Shown here: in pieces, positions 34,340-46,910 of the stretch
Position numbering within the stretch: the stretch's first letter is position 1
Layout of the letters: every line of letters starts with the position of its first letter
Assembly (NCBI GenBank): GCA_018343915.1
Contig: JABRWF010000002.1
Span: 2,418,001-2,482,000 of the forward strand
From: Agroathelia rolfsii
Lineage: Eukaryota; Basidiomycota; Agaricomycetes; Amylocorticiales; Amylocorticiaceae
Direction: 5' to 3'
Length of the DNA: 64,000 bases
Notes under the pieces: model-generated
The model's input: only the letters and a program-made list of their open reading frames with translations
The model's database searches: none
What the model was told of the DNA's origin: nothing
Translations under genes and position numbers: made by a program

Positions 34340-37300
34340 ATGCCCAAGGCACCCTCAAACCACTCACACTCGCTGCCCAATGGCATCTCCCACCCCAACG
34401 TGCTCAAGAGGAATCAAGTGCGTCTCTATCATCCTGCGCGCGCACCCCACAAGGGCGTCCGTGATAAGTGCTACGTTTTCTAACGTAAACGCTACCTTCC
34501 CGTCCCTGTCTCCCACCAGGCCTGCCACCAATGCAGAAAACGCAAATTGGTGTGTTTTCTCTCCCGTGCCTCCTTCTCTGATTTGCCTTCTTCTGTTACC
34601 TCCTGCTGATCTAGACTTTAGAAATGGTACGGGTTTGATGCATCCCCCCTTGACTTGGTTGGTAGATGGGCTAACGATGACCATCGAATACATCCTTCTT
34701 GGGCCCTTTTATTTTGAATTATAGCGACGCCAAGCGCCCATGCTCGACCTGCAAAAGATCTCATGCCCATGCACTCTCCCACGCAGCTGCTGGCGTTATC
34801 CTGCCTCCGGAGCCAGAATGCACCTTTGACGACAGTGCGTGGTCAACAACAAAATTTCTTCTACTGTCATGTGACAGGTACTGATCTATACCGTCTCTGT
34901 GCAGTAGCAGAGGCCAGCATTGTTGCTGCAGAGGCTCCACCCAAAAATCGCTATGAAAAACTCGAAAATCGCATCAGTATGTGTGGTTCTCAATTTGTCA
35001 TGTTTTTGCCCTAGCCCCGTGATCATAAGCGTCCTCGCTCGGCAATTCAAAGTTCATATAACCTGCATTGCTAATCACTCTCGACTTGGTAGACGAATTA
35101 GAAGCTATGCTGCAACGGAAAGATTCCGGCGCCCCTGCGTCTGGCTACACCCGACCACCATTGGCTGTGGACCCTAACTTGCCCGCTGTGGTACCACAGG
35201 CTCCCCCGCATTCCGACAGCGCCCTTGCCTCTCCGATGGAGAAAAGAGAGCCTTTCTCCACTGTAGTACCTGACGGCGATAAATCATTTTCCGGTTCTCC
35301 TCCACAGTCTGCCTACATCACAGGCACATCTACTTCACCTTCGCCTTCATTGGCTGTCAAACCTGTCGACCCGTCCAACTACCGGATGATATGGCCTAAC
35401 TGGCCGCCCCACCTACCCCAACCGGATCTTTTAAGACATCTGTATGTCGGGATTATCACGCACCTTCCTTTTTAGGCCCTCCATCCTTTTTATCTCATTA
35501 TAGGAATGACTTATACTCTCTCTCTTTTTTTTTTTTTTGTTCATAGCGTCGACATTTTCTTCGCCTTCCATCCAAACGCTGGCCGTCTTTTGCATACTGC
35601 AACGTTCCAAGCCTCGATCATGCTCCCGCCCAATCATCCTAAATTTCCCATGCCCCCGCTTCTGCATGCTATTTGTGCTGTTGCCAGCATGTATACAGCA
35701 GCAGTGACATCACCTCCTTTACCAAATCTATCAGAGGGCGAACCCGGTAATACAATATATCTGTCATTGATTTTACGTCATCACTTATTGGTCATGTTTC
35801 CCGTCATTTAAGACGAGATATTCAATCAAAAGCACCGAGTAAGGGAGAGGCGACCAGACTCGTTTGCCGAACAGCAAGCGAAACTGGCGAAAAGTGGTAT
35901 CGAGGAGTATCAAGGCATGGGGATGTCACTTCTGCAGTGCTTACAAGGTAGGCAGCATATCTGATTGACCGTTTCATTTCTCCTTATGTTATTTTTTTTT
36001 GCACAGCAACCATTGTTCTGTCGTGGTATTATTGGTGCCATGCTAAGTAAGTGCCCGTTTGAACTCTTGTTTCTTTATGTCATTACTTATCTGTGGTTAT
36101 CATGTTAGATGGGTGGAGGTTAGATGACCGGCCAACATTGCAAGCCTAATTATTATTACTAATGCTCCGGAAATAGGTCTTCACCACTTCTGCCATGTCT
36201 CTGAGAGTGACCGTGCCCCTCGGTCTTAATGTTTGTCCACCATTTTTGTCCATCACAAAGTCTCTACGCCAGCCGTCTATCCTCCCACCCGCCCGCACTG
36301 TAATCGAAGATGAAACTCGGAGAAATACGTTCTGGTTGGCTTATGCTATGGAACGGATGCATGGATCTGGAAACGGGTGGGCATTGAGCTTGGATGACCA
36401 AGATGTCACCCAGTTGATGCCCGTACGGGGTGATCAATTTGATCAAGGTGTAAGTCCTCACATTCTGTGGTCTAAAATTATGTCATGTTGCGCTTACTCC
36501 GCTCCTATCGGCCCATCTTGTATAGCTTTTGGTTACCCCTCATGAACGACAGTGGGCGTGCACAAAGGATTTGTTGCTTACCCATCCCGAGGATCAAACA
36601 GACTCGTTTATCCTGTATATCAAGGGAACTATTCTTATATCGCGCGTTAAGAACTTCAATCTCCGTTTCCGGACGAAGTACTTTACGGGCGATGCCTCGG
36701 TGGCAGCGACACCTCCAACGGGTGAAAATGCTAGCATTGATCCACGCATTACCCCCGCATTCAAGGAACTCGACCATCTAATGTAAGTGCGCAGTTTGTG
36801 CAACATTCCGAGCTTGCTTTACCGCTATATTTATTAATATTCCACTACGGCAGATCAAACTTCCGTTCATCTTTCCCTAGTCATCTCAAGGATCCTATCG
36901 TCAACAGTGTCGTCGATTCTCACTTGTACACCACGTGTCTCATTCCTCATGTGTAAGCCGTTTTACGCATCATACGTGCAATCCAGCTTTGAGATGCTAA
37001 CCCGCTTTATAATAGTGCAACAATTCTTCTCCATGAGCCCCACGCTCATATTCGGAGTACCGGCTGTGTATCTGCCTTGAAAATCCTTACTGCCGCCCGT
37101 GCGACTCTGGATCTTATTTATGTTGTGTGGTCAACCAGCTTTGATATTACCCTCCTCGATCTGTTTTGCACAGTCAGTTTCATGTTTGATTTTTCGATTT
37201 TCAATGCACTTTGGCTTATCTGGTCTTTTAGTACTGTTGGTTTATGGCTGGTCGGATTTTGGTTCGCTTCCTCCAAGCCGCTATGGATGCAAATAGCCAG

Positions 37301-37857
37301 GAACAAATTACACCTCTGCGGGCAGAGCTGGACTTTGTCAGGTCTGTTTTGTTCAATTTTATGTCGTAATATATTGGTTATTAATCATATGATTAGATTG
37401 GCTGTGAGGACTGTGGGGCAGCGCATTCCATTGGCATGTACGTTGTACAAAACACATTTGTCAATCCTTCCACTAAATTATTCCTTGATTTACAGTCCGA
37501 TACGCTCGTATGCTCGACGATCTTGCTGTCAAGCACTGCACCCCAGCAAACACCACGAATGGTGTGATCAACAGCATCCCCACAGTTGAAGCATCATCTG
37601 CTGTTCCTGCACCCCTTGAGGCTGGCCTTCCCTCAATGGGAGCAGCAACAGCACCTTCGCCTCCAGAACTTGATTGGATGAAGGTGGATATTGACACCAT
37701 GTTCTTTAACGAGGCCCAAAACAGCATTTCCGACGTTTTCCTGAATGACATCCTTCCTGAGGCGTCTGCTAGCAATGCATTAACGAACGGGTCGCTGGAA
37801 ATGGGCGTTGGAGGGTTATCCAACGCTATGCCAGTGACGAGTCCTGTAGCGATTTGA
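34340..37857 (+). CDS. Zn2Cys6 transcription factor A (775 aa, 17 exons)
   Basis: Exons: 34340-34417, 34520-34549, 34622-34626, 34725-34834, 34905-34976, 35093-35441, 35547-35746, 35813-35947, 36007-36046, 36109-36118, 36177-36449, 36526-36782, 36854-36952, 37016-37172, 37232-37341, 37397-37437, 37496-37857. The zinc cluster is residues 28-70 (CHQCRKRKLKCDAKRPCSTC, then a 22-residue loop to the sixth Cys), followed by a short coiled coil (KNRYEKLENRINELEAML). The fungal-specific factor body spans about 190-640 (FFAFHPNAGRLLHTATF, RRNTFWLAYAMERMHG, TDSFILYIKGTILISR). Exon 3 is only 5 bases and completes KC of the cluster, and exon 10 is 10 bases. It should be a nuclear DNA-binding regulator, target unknown. 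Transcription factor B at 46911 is a clear relative. Confidence 0.88.
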
Positions 37858-38622
37858 AAGCTCAAACTTGCAGGCTTAGTTCTTTTTCCTTATTTTTATA
37901 TGTTTCATAGACGGTGTCAGGTATTTCTCTCATCTATCTTCATACTTCATTCATTCTTCTTTTTCTTTTTATTACTGTTGGGGAGTTCAAGAAGGACAGA
38001 CAAGGAGCCGGTGACGTATTTTTTCATATTTGTGCTATACCAATCCTCTTTTTTGATGTGGTTTAATCCTCTGTAATTGTATGTATCAGTCAATGTCATT
38101 TTCTGAAAGACTCGACAACTCGGAATTCGGAACTCAAAGGGAACTGTATCTCTTTTATAAAATAGTCTATTCGAGACTTTGCATTATGTATTTGGCTTGA
38201 TATCATTTCTTGGCAAAGGACAATCAAGCTATCCGAGTGAGTGTAGAGGCATTTGTGTCCTTCTCCCGTCTAGAGTGAACTATGACTATGATACTCTCAT
38301 CATTACTCATACGTTGTTACGTAATAATTCTGATTAGCTGATGCAGGGACGGTCACCACTGATATCTGCTCATCGATGTGGATGCGAACCCACTCATTGC
38401 ACAGAGCTGCAAGGGATTTCTATGAGCCCCAAGTGATGGGAGTTCTGTTAATAGACCGCTAACCGCATCAATTGAACGCTTCTGTAATCGTCATAAGCAT
38501 ATAAAAAGATAAAAAATCGGTACTCGTCCGGCCGCACCATTGCACTGGCACTCCATCGCTTCGTCAACGTAAATATCTCGCATTTCATCGTAAATCGATT
38601 TAGTATTTCATATACCGTGATT
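37858..38622 (+). other. Intergenic: regulator A 3' region and PHA2 promoter
   Basis: 765 bases without a supportable gene. T-rich sequence follows the stop of the regulator, and an A-rich stretch with TATAAAAAG lies at about 38502-38510, roughly 115 bases upstream of the PHA2 start, a possible core promoter element. Confidence 0.5.
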
Positions 38623-40241
38623 ATGACTATGTCTCCGGTTACGGACACCGTCGTTCCTCACGGCACCAATGGTGTTCATGGGATCGTCAATGGAAAGGAC
38701 GCCACCATCTCGAACATTTCGAACACACCCACACCCACACGGTATGGCGATACGGGTGGTCCAAATTCAGGAAAACGACTACCTACACCATCGAAGGTGG
38801 CTTATCTAGGCCCTCAGGGCACCTATTCGCATCAAGTGCGTAGAACTATGATGTTTCTCGCTCACGCGCTCCTATCTTCGTCGCATCGTGTCACGGCCTA
38901 ATTGTATTCTCGCTGCGCATGCAAGGGTTTTTAAAATGGATGAGTCATTGAATTAGTTTTTTTTTTAAATAGATTGCGCGCGATTGGTTTGGTGATTCTG
39001 TGGAATATGTTGAGAAGAGGACGATCGCTGGTGAGTTTGTGATTCTAATGTGCCTATTCTTCTTCTTTTTCTTTCTTTCTCCCCCCTTCCTTGTATGGAT
39101 CAATTGGGGCCCTTGCATATCTATGTGGTACTGATATAGTACTCTTTTTCACATTCATACGCGTTGATTATCTGGGCCCTCGATATAAACACATGACGAA
39201 CGATCATTCCAACCCATTCACATGGATCCGTTCTTCTTGTGATGGATTGCAGATGCATTCGATTCGGTGTCTCCTGATATACCGTTCGCCGTGATTCCGC
39301 AAGAGAACAGCATTTTTGGCAGTGTCATTGAGACATACAATCTCCTCCGTTTACCTGAGGTGGGTGCGCAGAAGCTCATCCGGGGTGAGGTTACACTTGG
39401 GATCAACCACTGCCTCCTCGTGCGCTGGGGTGTTCGGCTCGATAATATCAAGCGTGTCCTAAGCCACGAGCAAGTAAGTTCATGTATCCATCTAGGGTTA
39501 AATTTCGGACTGATGGGATGACACTTCGTGCTGCTATCTGATATCAGGCCCTTGGCCAATGCACTCGTTTCTTGGCAACAAAGCTCCCTGGCGCAGAGCA
39601 GGTTAAAGTCGCTTCAACAGCAGCTGCGGCGCAAGCTGTATCGACTGGCTCTTCCCAGCCCCACGAGGGTGAGAGTGCAGCTATATGTTCAAAAGTTTGC
39701 GCCCAAGTGTTCCCTGGTCTACAAGTGCTCGAGGAGGGGATTCAAAACGAAAATGGTATGATTCGCTTAGTATTTACTTCTCATCCCTTTGGTCACTCAA
39801 TCCCGCGTCCATCCCCCTCCTGCTCCTCCTCCTTCATTTGTTGATTTTCCTGTAATAGCCAACTTTACACGATTCTTTGCCATTTCGCACGGCTCAGAAA
39901 TAGATCTCCCCAAAGATTTTCCTAGTCGCCCGAACGTACCGCCTCGAGCCTTAATTCGAATGTTTGCCGGGAGCCATGACCAGGGATACGCCACACGCGA
40001 TCGCTCAGGCATTGCACGGCTATTAAACTGGCTCGGCCTCGATGTTTTACGGATTGACCGAAGACCGTCTCTCGATCGGACACCATTCCGCGATGTCTAC
40101 TTTGCCGAGGTACAAGATGAGATCGCGGATGGCGTGGTTACTCGGGATGATCATTTGCACGGATGGACGAACCGAGTGCAAAGAGCCGTCGACAACGTGA
40201 TCAATGCTGGTGGTGCGGCACAAGTCATAGGTATTTGGTAG
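38623..40241 (+). CDS. PHA2: Prephenate dehydratase (360 aa)
   Basis: Five exons: 38623-38835, 38973-39030, 39253-39473, 39548-39755, 39859-40241. The catalytic domain begins at VAYLGPQGTYSHQ. It continues with IPFAVIPQENSIFGSVIETY, then GEVTLGINHCLLV, and reaches the catalytic TRF motif in ANFTRFFAIS. The C-terminal part (RSGIARLLNWLGLDVLRI, RDVYFAEVQD) is the ACT regulatory domain. The enzyme converts prephenate to phenylpyruvate in phenylalanine synthesis in the cytosol, and the ACT domain usually gives feedback inhibition by Phe. A low-complexity N-terminal extension of about 60 residues precedes the domain. The ATG at 38623 is the first in frame. The gene sits between two Zn2Cys6 regulators, but I see no evidence they control it. 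Confidence 0.92.
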
Positions 40242-43200
40242 TGCCGATGAGATATATCAATTATGTGTGTATTCGAGAACTTACACAAAATCTTTGACTA
40301 ATTTTTGCGAGTAGCTCTCTCCAGCTCCGATAAAATGTATTTATACTCTAGGCTCCTACCAAGCCTACCTTTTAATTATGTTGCTCATGCATGCTTCAAG
40401 GTTTAATGCTTTGCATGGCTTGTATATAAGAAATATAAATTCAAAAGCTTAGTGCAGATTTGGATGACTTTTGGCCGTCCTGATCACACATCCTTTGTGT
40501 CGTAAGGTACTGAAAAAGCAACAGGTTCAATCTCGAGTGGGTGACTCCTAGTCATCAATCATCTAGCACAGAGCCTCCTGTCCACACATATGGAAGGGGA
40601 AAAAAGGACATTAATAAGACACCACCCAGGCTTTCTCAATTTCCCCATCCATACACTAGCATTCGCTGCTTTAATCAAAGCTATTTAACCGGAAACTAGG
40701 AGGGCTAAGGCTGATAGTAGGCTACTGCTGACTGAAGCATCACATAAATCACATTTTAGCTTACTAGATGCTTGTGTCCCACAACACAGCTTAAGCAGAG
40801 GTATATATTTGGATGTGTCATCTGTCACAGTGTACATGTCTTCAACTTGTCTCTGCCACTGGCACCATGCGGCACTCAACAAAAATCTGGCTTGGGTGCC
40901 TTTCGATTTAATCTCGGAAGGAGGCGACTTGGTGAACTTATTGAGAGTTGAAATCTCCTCCAATCTGTGCTCCACAACAACATCATGAGACAACAAGAGA
41001 TGTTATATCAGACCGACGCTGCCGATTTATACGGCGGGACCTGATGCCTGTGTAAGCCAGGAAAGATCTCTCAAAGTTCAATCTATGGCAAAAGTCTCAA
41101 GAACAGATTAGTAACGAAGCGTTCTTTTTTCCAATGAACGAGTCTAACAACTCTTGGAAATAAGGTGTTATTGAGCCTTGGCATCGTACTAACAGTCTTC
41201 TCGAGATGTTTACATACTCATTTACACTCGCCAATTCTGCAGCTTCAAAAATGATTATCTAGCCAAAAAGGATACTATGGTTTTCAGAAGGACTCAGACT
41301 GCCCAAATATATCGGAAACATTGATAATGTTTGGCTTGAACGGCGAGTGTCTAATGAAGTTATATTCTTCATTTTCTCTAGGCCTGTGTACTAATGAAAG
41401 TTGGGCTACTTCACCATAACACAAGCTTGTTACGGTAAAAATATTCCCTCTGGCAAGGAGCTGGCCAATCTGCTATGCAAATTAATGTCAAGGACAGGTG
41501 ATATGGAGTAGAGATCTGACACCGTGACGTGTTGACTGAGATATGGAAAGGAAACATCGACGTGCATTAACTATAATGTTAATAGCCAGAATGCTGTAAT
41601 CTTAACGCTCTCTATCCGCTTCTTAATTATATTGTCAGCCGTCGATCTGACCAGAAACTCACATTGTTTATTATAAATCTATATGGTGCTTCTCTGAGTC
41701 TCATAGTCAATTATAATGACATCTTTAGTGGAAGAGATTCATGGTTACGGAGACTGCCACTGATGATAAAATATGACGGAAAGCCTTGCTCTGATGACAG
41801 ACAGACAGAAATATGGTTGTTTTGATAGGCCCGAAATGCCTATAATACGACTATAGGACTCAAAGGAAATGGATCGGAGTATTTTCTTCGATGATGTGAA
41901 AACTAGTGCTAGGGTGCCGTAATGGGAAAATCAATTTAATGCTCTCTTAACCGAAATTTATTCAAGGGGTCTTGCCAGCATGTGCTTGTTTCTTTAAGAC
42001 AGAAGCTAACTAAGGATTAAAGGCTGCCTGTTCAATCAAGAAGGGAACAGCACGGATTTGCCCGATAGTGGATGTGGATGCGCATTCTGATTGCCTATCA
42101 CTATTTACCTTTTCAACCTGGAACATAGCCAGTCAGTTGAATTGTGATCCTGCTTGGATTTGAAACAAGCATCAATCAGCTAACGGTCTTGTGCCAGTTT
42201 GTTTCATAACATGGAATATATTATTTGATCGAAACAGGTCAGCGTAATATTCAATCTATACGTGAGCTGCAATCTTGTGTACAATCTTGTTGACTGGTCG
42301 TTAAACGACAGAAATGCTTTGGGTAGACCAGTTGCACCACCTAAGGACTACGAAAATGTGTTTTGGCATTGCATCTCTGATAATCTTGGCAACCCATCCA
42401 AGTCAATCATAGCACCCGGTCAAAGAGGAAGTACATGTAGTAGTTTCAGTAAGGGGGGCTGCAGGGACTTACTTACTTGCTATGTATGTGCAGCAAGGCA
42501 CTGCCTGGTGCCGACATCCAGGGCATTCCATAAGGTAGAATCAACAGAATGTTAGACTAATTAGCTACATTGACCGTATCGCTGCAGCTAGCGGAAAACG
42601 TATATCAAGTTTCCCGAACTCATTGGTAGGCTAGTCATAAAAGTGGGCCAGTATTTGTAACCAAGTAGCCCTTTCCTGATTCAGAAGATGCAGAAATGTT
42701 ACACTGTCCCAACGCGGTCACTTGCTCATCTGGGCACAAGGTTGAACTAGCAATCTTTGGCACGAAGTCAAGCATCCTGGTCGGTTCCAGAGAAATTATG
42801 CTGTACTAGTGGGTATACCTCCTGCGTGAGGAATTTCCATAATTTGGTCGCGATCTCGCTGAAAATTTTAGCCATACATTTCGATATCAAGCTTAGGAAT
42901 CTGGTCTCATGCCAAGTCATTACCTGCAAGTAGTCGCATTTTACAACTCCTTATATGCCAAGAACGAAAGCTGCGTAATCAGCGCTCAGCGGTTATGTTG
43001 GGAGCAAGAAATACTGGAAACTGGAAATGAATTAATTGAGGCCTATATGTTCAAGTTGAAGCTTGAAGGCCCATAGTACTACATTACAGTTCAGTCATGA
43101 CCGAAAGGCTGAGATATTCATGCTGAACAGTTTTAAAGAGTTACACGGGAAGGGGATGGATGTCTCCTGAGCTTTCCTAACAAAGTATCTTCCGTGCGAG

Positions 43201-43540
43201 CAATCACGGTTAACGGAGTGAGACGAGTAGTTGTATAGTCAAGATCAAACGATTTGTTCATTTGCCATTGCATAAGCTGTTCAAGTCAAGCCAAGTGAGT
43301 GGATTGGCCGAGCACGGAAGCATTTATTATAGAGGCGAAATTCTGACTGCGTAAACAGGTACTAGTATACATGTACAACCTTTCTTTAGACCGTTCAAGA
43401 GTTCAGTCCGCCATCCAGAAGTGTCTGGATGATGCGAGATTACGTAAGTATTGACTTACACCGTGACACCAACTAGCACTTGGTGGTTGGCCATAGCTCT
43501 ATACTTCAAGTTGTGCATTACTCTAGTACACGCAAGCAAT
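40242..43540. other. 3.3-kb gene-free stretch
   Basis: No open frame here shows a family motif, and none joins into a longer chain through splice sites that I could find. The longest frames are a 103-codon one on the minus strand (40996-40685) and a 97-codon one on the plus strand (42262-42555). The composition is visibly more AT-rich than the flanking exons. I see no terminal repeats, tandem repeats or transposase/reverse-transcriptase motifs by eye. Degraded mobile DNA, a long non-coding RNA or an intron-shredded gene remain possible. Confidence 0.5.
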
Positions 43541-44651
43541 ATGTCGACAAATAATGCACTGGATGCACCATCTTCTCTTCGGGATATCATCGCACCCCAG
43601 TTCCATCAAGTCAACTTTCCAGCCGAAACGTACGTTAAAACTGAGCTGGGCATAAAACTTGACAAAGGTATGATGAATCCATATTTACAGTTGTACATGA
43701 TATGCAATTAAATATATCATGATAGATGAACAGATTTGTCGGCTTCACCTCACTCCTGCTGGCTGTCCTCTCGGGCCACTTCATTGCCCTTTACGACATA
43801 CGACGCCATCTGCATTGAACTTTCAGCCGCCAAAACAATCATCTGCATTCCAGCGTGACCGAGAGCGTCAGACGACAATATGCAAACACTGGCTGCGCGG
43901 CCTATGCAAGAAGGGCGATGCCTGTGAATTCTTACATGAATATAATCTGAGGAAAATGCCAGAGTGCTGGTGGTTCGCCAAGTATGGCTATTGCACAACG
44001 GGAGATGAGTGCCTGTATACGCATACACGTGACAAAAGAATCGAGTGCCCCGATTATAAACGAGGGTTTTGTAAGCTAGGTGCGCTCATAGTCGGTATAC
44101 GCTTGAAGATGGGTGTTTATGACAACTACAGGCCCTTCATGTCCTAGGAAACACATACGACGCATTGGTTGCCAATTGTATCTGACAGGCATGTGTCCTC
44201 TAGGACCTGAATGTCCCCGTGGACAGTAAGTGGTCTTGATTGCCTGATGCGTACTGACTTTTGATCGCCGCACCTCTTTTTTAGCCCTAAGCCAATCATA
44301 CCTAGACCGGAGGATTACGAGGGTCAGCCTGTGATTCGAGAGCTTGGTCCACCTCCCCCAGGCTATGGACGATACGCGGAGTTTGATCGCTCCTATAGTG
44401 GGGGAGCTGGCACCGGGCGTCCAACGGGAACTGAAGGGTTCATCGGACCTCCACGCCGAAATCTGGACGAAGTACTTTGTTTCAAGGTGCGTGCACAACT
44501 GCTGTTGCAATGCGGTGTTATCTCCTTACGCCCCTGGCTTTTCCTGTAGTGTGGAGAAAAAGGGCATTATGCCAATCACTGTCCCAACAGAAACGTCCCT
44601 GGAAACCGTGGGGGCATTGAGCGGGTACGACGCTTCAATGAGGAGGAGTAG
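43541..44651 (+). CDS. YTH1: YTH1/CPSF30 polyadenylation zinc-finger protein (292 aa)
   Basis: Five exons: 43541-43667, 43726-44079, 44132-44225, 44285-44486, 44550-44651. Five CCCH fingers follow each other, including CKHWLRGLCKKGDACEFLH, CWWFAKYGYCTTGDECLYTH, CPDYKRGFCKLGPSCPRKH and CQLYLTGMCPLGPECPRGH. A Pro/Gly-rich linker then leads to a C-terminal CCHC zinc knuckle (CFKCGEKGHYANHC) split by the last intron. CPSF30/Yth1 recognises the poly(A) signal within the cleavage and polyadenylation complex. The knuckle is found in metazoan CPSF30 but not in budding yeast Yth1, so this is the fuller form. The ATG at 43541 is the only one in the open first-exon frame. The product matches the family in length and order. 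Confidence 0.93.
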
Positions 44652-45425
44652 TAGGCATGCCTGGACCCTTGCTACAGCCTAACTAAACTGCTTGAACGTA
44701 AGCGATTCTATGGCTGCCAGTATTGTCTTTTGGTAGGTTGTCTTGATTCCGCATAAAACTGGCCTCCAAAGTTCAGCAGAACAAATCCGGTTGAGGGTAA
44801 AGCAGGATCAAGTAGATCCAATGATATGCAACCAAGCATGGCAACCTGTGACTTCGTCGGTTGGAATATCGCATGGTTGCGGTCTGTCTGTCTCACGGCA
44901 TTAGTAAATCAAAGCTCATATATAAATAGTCCATGCATGGTACCCTACTTCAGCGTAGATGACGACAGTTAATATGATGAGTTGTCCTTGCGGATTGTGT
45001 ATTGACTCAGCCTGATTGAGCTATGCTACACGACCGGACCTGCCTCCGAATCGGTGGAATCGGAGTGTTTTGACTAGAATAAAGTCTTCCTACTGTACGG
45101 ACATTGTGATGCGCGGTTCGTCTTGAATTCAACAGGATAGTTCATCTGCCAATGTATGCCTAGAACGTTTCTCAGGCTGTAAGCCCAAACTCTGCAAGTA
45201 ATTCCAGCGTCGGGTGAAACGGCCCGACAGCCTAAGCACTTGAATACCGGTGTACCAATGATATCATTTCGATGATCATTCGGCAGGTCAGGGCCACCTC
45301 AACTATTTCTCCTGCTTTTATCCAACACACCCTCTTGCTACCATATTGTACATTCGCCGTACTTTGATTTTTATCGTTCGTCGACCCGAAACAGCAATAC
45401 GCACACATAGAATGATATAATCGAT
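44652..45425 (+). other. Intergenic: YTH1 3' region and upstream of the YjbQ-like gene
   Basis: 774 bases with no supportable gene. A perfect 6-base inverted repeat with an 8-base loop lies at 45209-45228, too short to interpret. Nothing else stands out. Confidence 0.55.
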
Positions 45426-46319
45426 ATGGGTTGGCAAAAAGTCTATATCCCTTGATCCGTCCGTGGAACGATCACTCAAGCGTTCATTCATCATCAGGAG
45501 TTCACTTTGTCACGACGGGGCAAGGGATGTCATCTCGTAACTAATGAAGTGCTATCACACATCCAGCCTGGATTAAAGGATGTTCAGGTATGCTCAACAC
45601 ATGATGACGTAAAAATGGCTTAGGACTCATACAGGACGTTAGATTGGGATGCTATATCTTTTTATGTACGTTCCAGATCATTACATCTTGCCAATCATAG
45701 CGACGATTTCTTCTGAAACTGCACATACCATAACAGCAAGCACACCTCTGCTGCTCTGACGATAAACGAAAACTACGACAGTGGTAAGCTTGGTACATGT
45801 TTAGATCGCATGATATTGTACCTGACCACGATATTCTTAGATGTTAGAAAAGGTTCCTACACTAGGATCAGTCCATGGCTCAATTACCACTAACTAAAGG
45901 TCGCCTAGATATGGACATGGCATTGGATAACATCGTTCCCGAGAATCTAAATTGGTTACACACCGATGAAGGCCCTGAGTGAGCAGCTTGCTATAATCCT
46001 TCGTCTTGCAGGTTGCTTATGCTATCTTTCAAATCCCTAGTGATTCGTGCGTAGTTACAACCACCCATTTAATCTTGGAATGAAGCTGATTCATGCTTAA
46101 CTAGTGTATCGCACACCAAAAGCTCACTTGTTGGAACAACAATCACCATTCCAATCACTTCGGGGAAATTGAACCTCGGAACATGGCAAGGTCCGATAGA
46201 ATTTTTTTTACTCTGCATGATGGCAAATCCTCATCATGTATTGATTTTATTCAGGTATATATCTCACTGAGTTTAGACATATGCCACATAGTCGCACATT
46301 GGTAGCGACCATTCTGTGA
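45426..46319 (+). CDS. YjbQ/UPF0047 family protein, nine exons (137 aa)
   Basis: No single exon exceeds 90 bases, so the gene is invisible as an open frame. Exons: 45426-45440, 45498-45587, 45643-45665, 45737-45783, 45841-45852, 45909-45978, 46041-46046, 46105-46190, 46255-46319. All phases agree and yield MGWQKEFTLSRRGKGCHLVT, HTSAALTINENYDSDVRKDM, LHTDEGPDDSVSHTKSSLVG and a C-terminus with TIPITSGKLNLGTWQGIYL. This is the complete UPF0047/YjbQ fold (TIGR00149), including the conserved HTSAxLxINEN, DxxxDM, TDEGPDD and GTWQGI motifs. Some bacterial members show low thiamin phosphate synthase activity, but the physiological role is unsettled. The length equals that of free-standing family members. 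Exons 5 and 7 are 12 and 6 bases. Confidence 0.88.
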
Positions 46320-46910
46320 GTTTCATTACCGCTGAGCGGCGGCGCCGTGTTATCTGAGCCGAGGTTTTGAGCAGGTCTTAAGCGCCTGAGGGGCGGCATC
46401 CGGTGTTAATAAAGGGACTTATGTATTCATTCATTAGTATCATGTGAATCGCTTATTTTGACCAGCCGGAGAAAGAGATGCCGATGGCTATGATTTGGAA
46501 CATGTCCACATTAGCGCCAGTCTTTCTTGTATTGATGTTCCTTTGTGTACACTTATTCAGTAGTCGATCATCGAGAGTACTGGGGCAAACACTGTCCTGG
46601 GTTTCTTCAAATGTAGAATAAAATAAACATGACCTGTATAGTATGATCGGCATGATTTTTAATATTAGTCTATGATCGCAACACGCTTAGGGGCCCAGTG
46701 CCGTAAGAGAGATTAAATAGGACATGTATCTCCAAACCGTGGACCAATGGACCATTTGAGCATTAGCGTCTTCAGAACCTCGACTCATCACACCATGTGC
46801 ATCAATCATCAGAAACCCTAGATTCTTGCATTGTGGGTCGTGTAGCTGGCATCTTCTATCCGTTCTTGCCTTATTGCGCCTTTGGATACATACTACCAAC
46901 TCCCTCTCAC
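46320..46910 (+). other. Intergenic before regulator B
   Basis: 591 bases. A GC-rich patch (46327-46410) stands out from the AT-rich surroundings. Minus-strand frames at 46453-46653 and 46687-46899 have no coding features. No repeat or RNA gene is visible. Confidence 0.5.

Noticed and set aside
40685..40996. 103-codon minus-strand frame in the gene-free block
   Set aside because: No family resemblance, no convincing splice partners, and no start context. Kept only as part of the unexplained block.
45209..45228. Short inverted repeat (6-base stem, 8-base loop)
   Set aside because: Too short to call a terminator, RNA or element in eukaryotic DNA, and such stems occur by chance.
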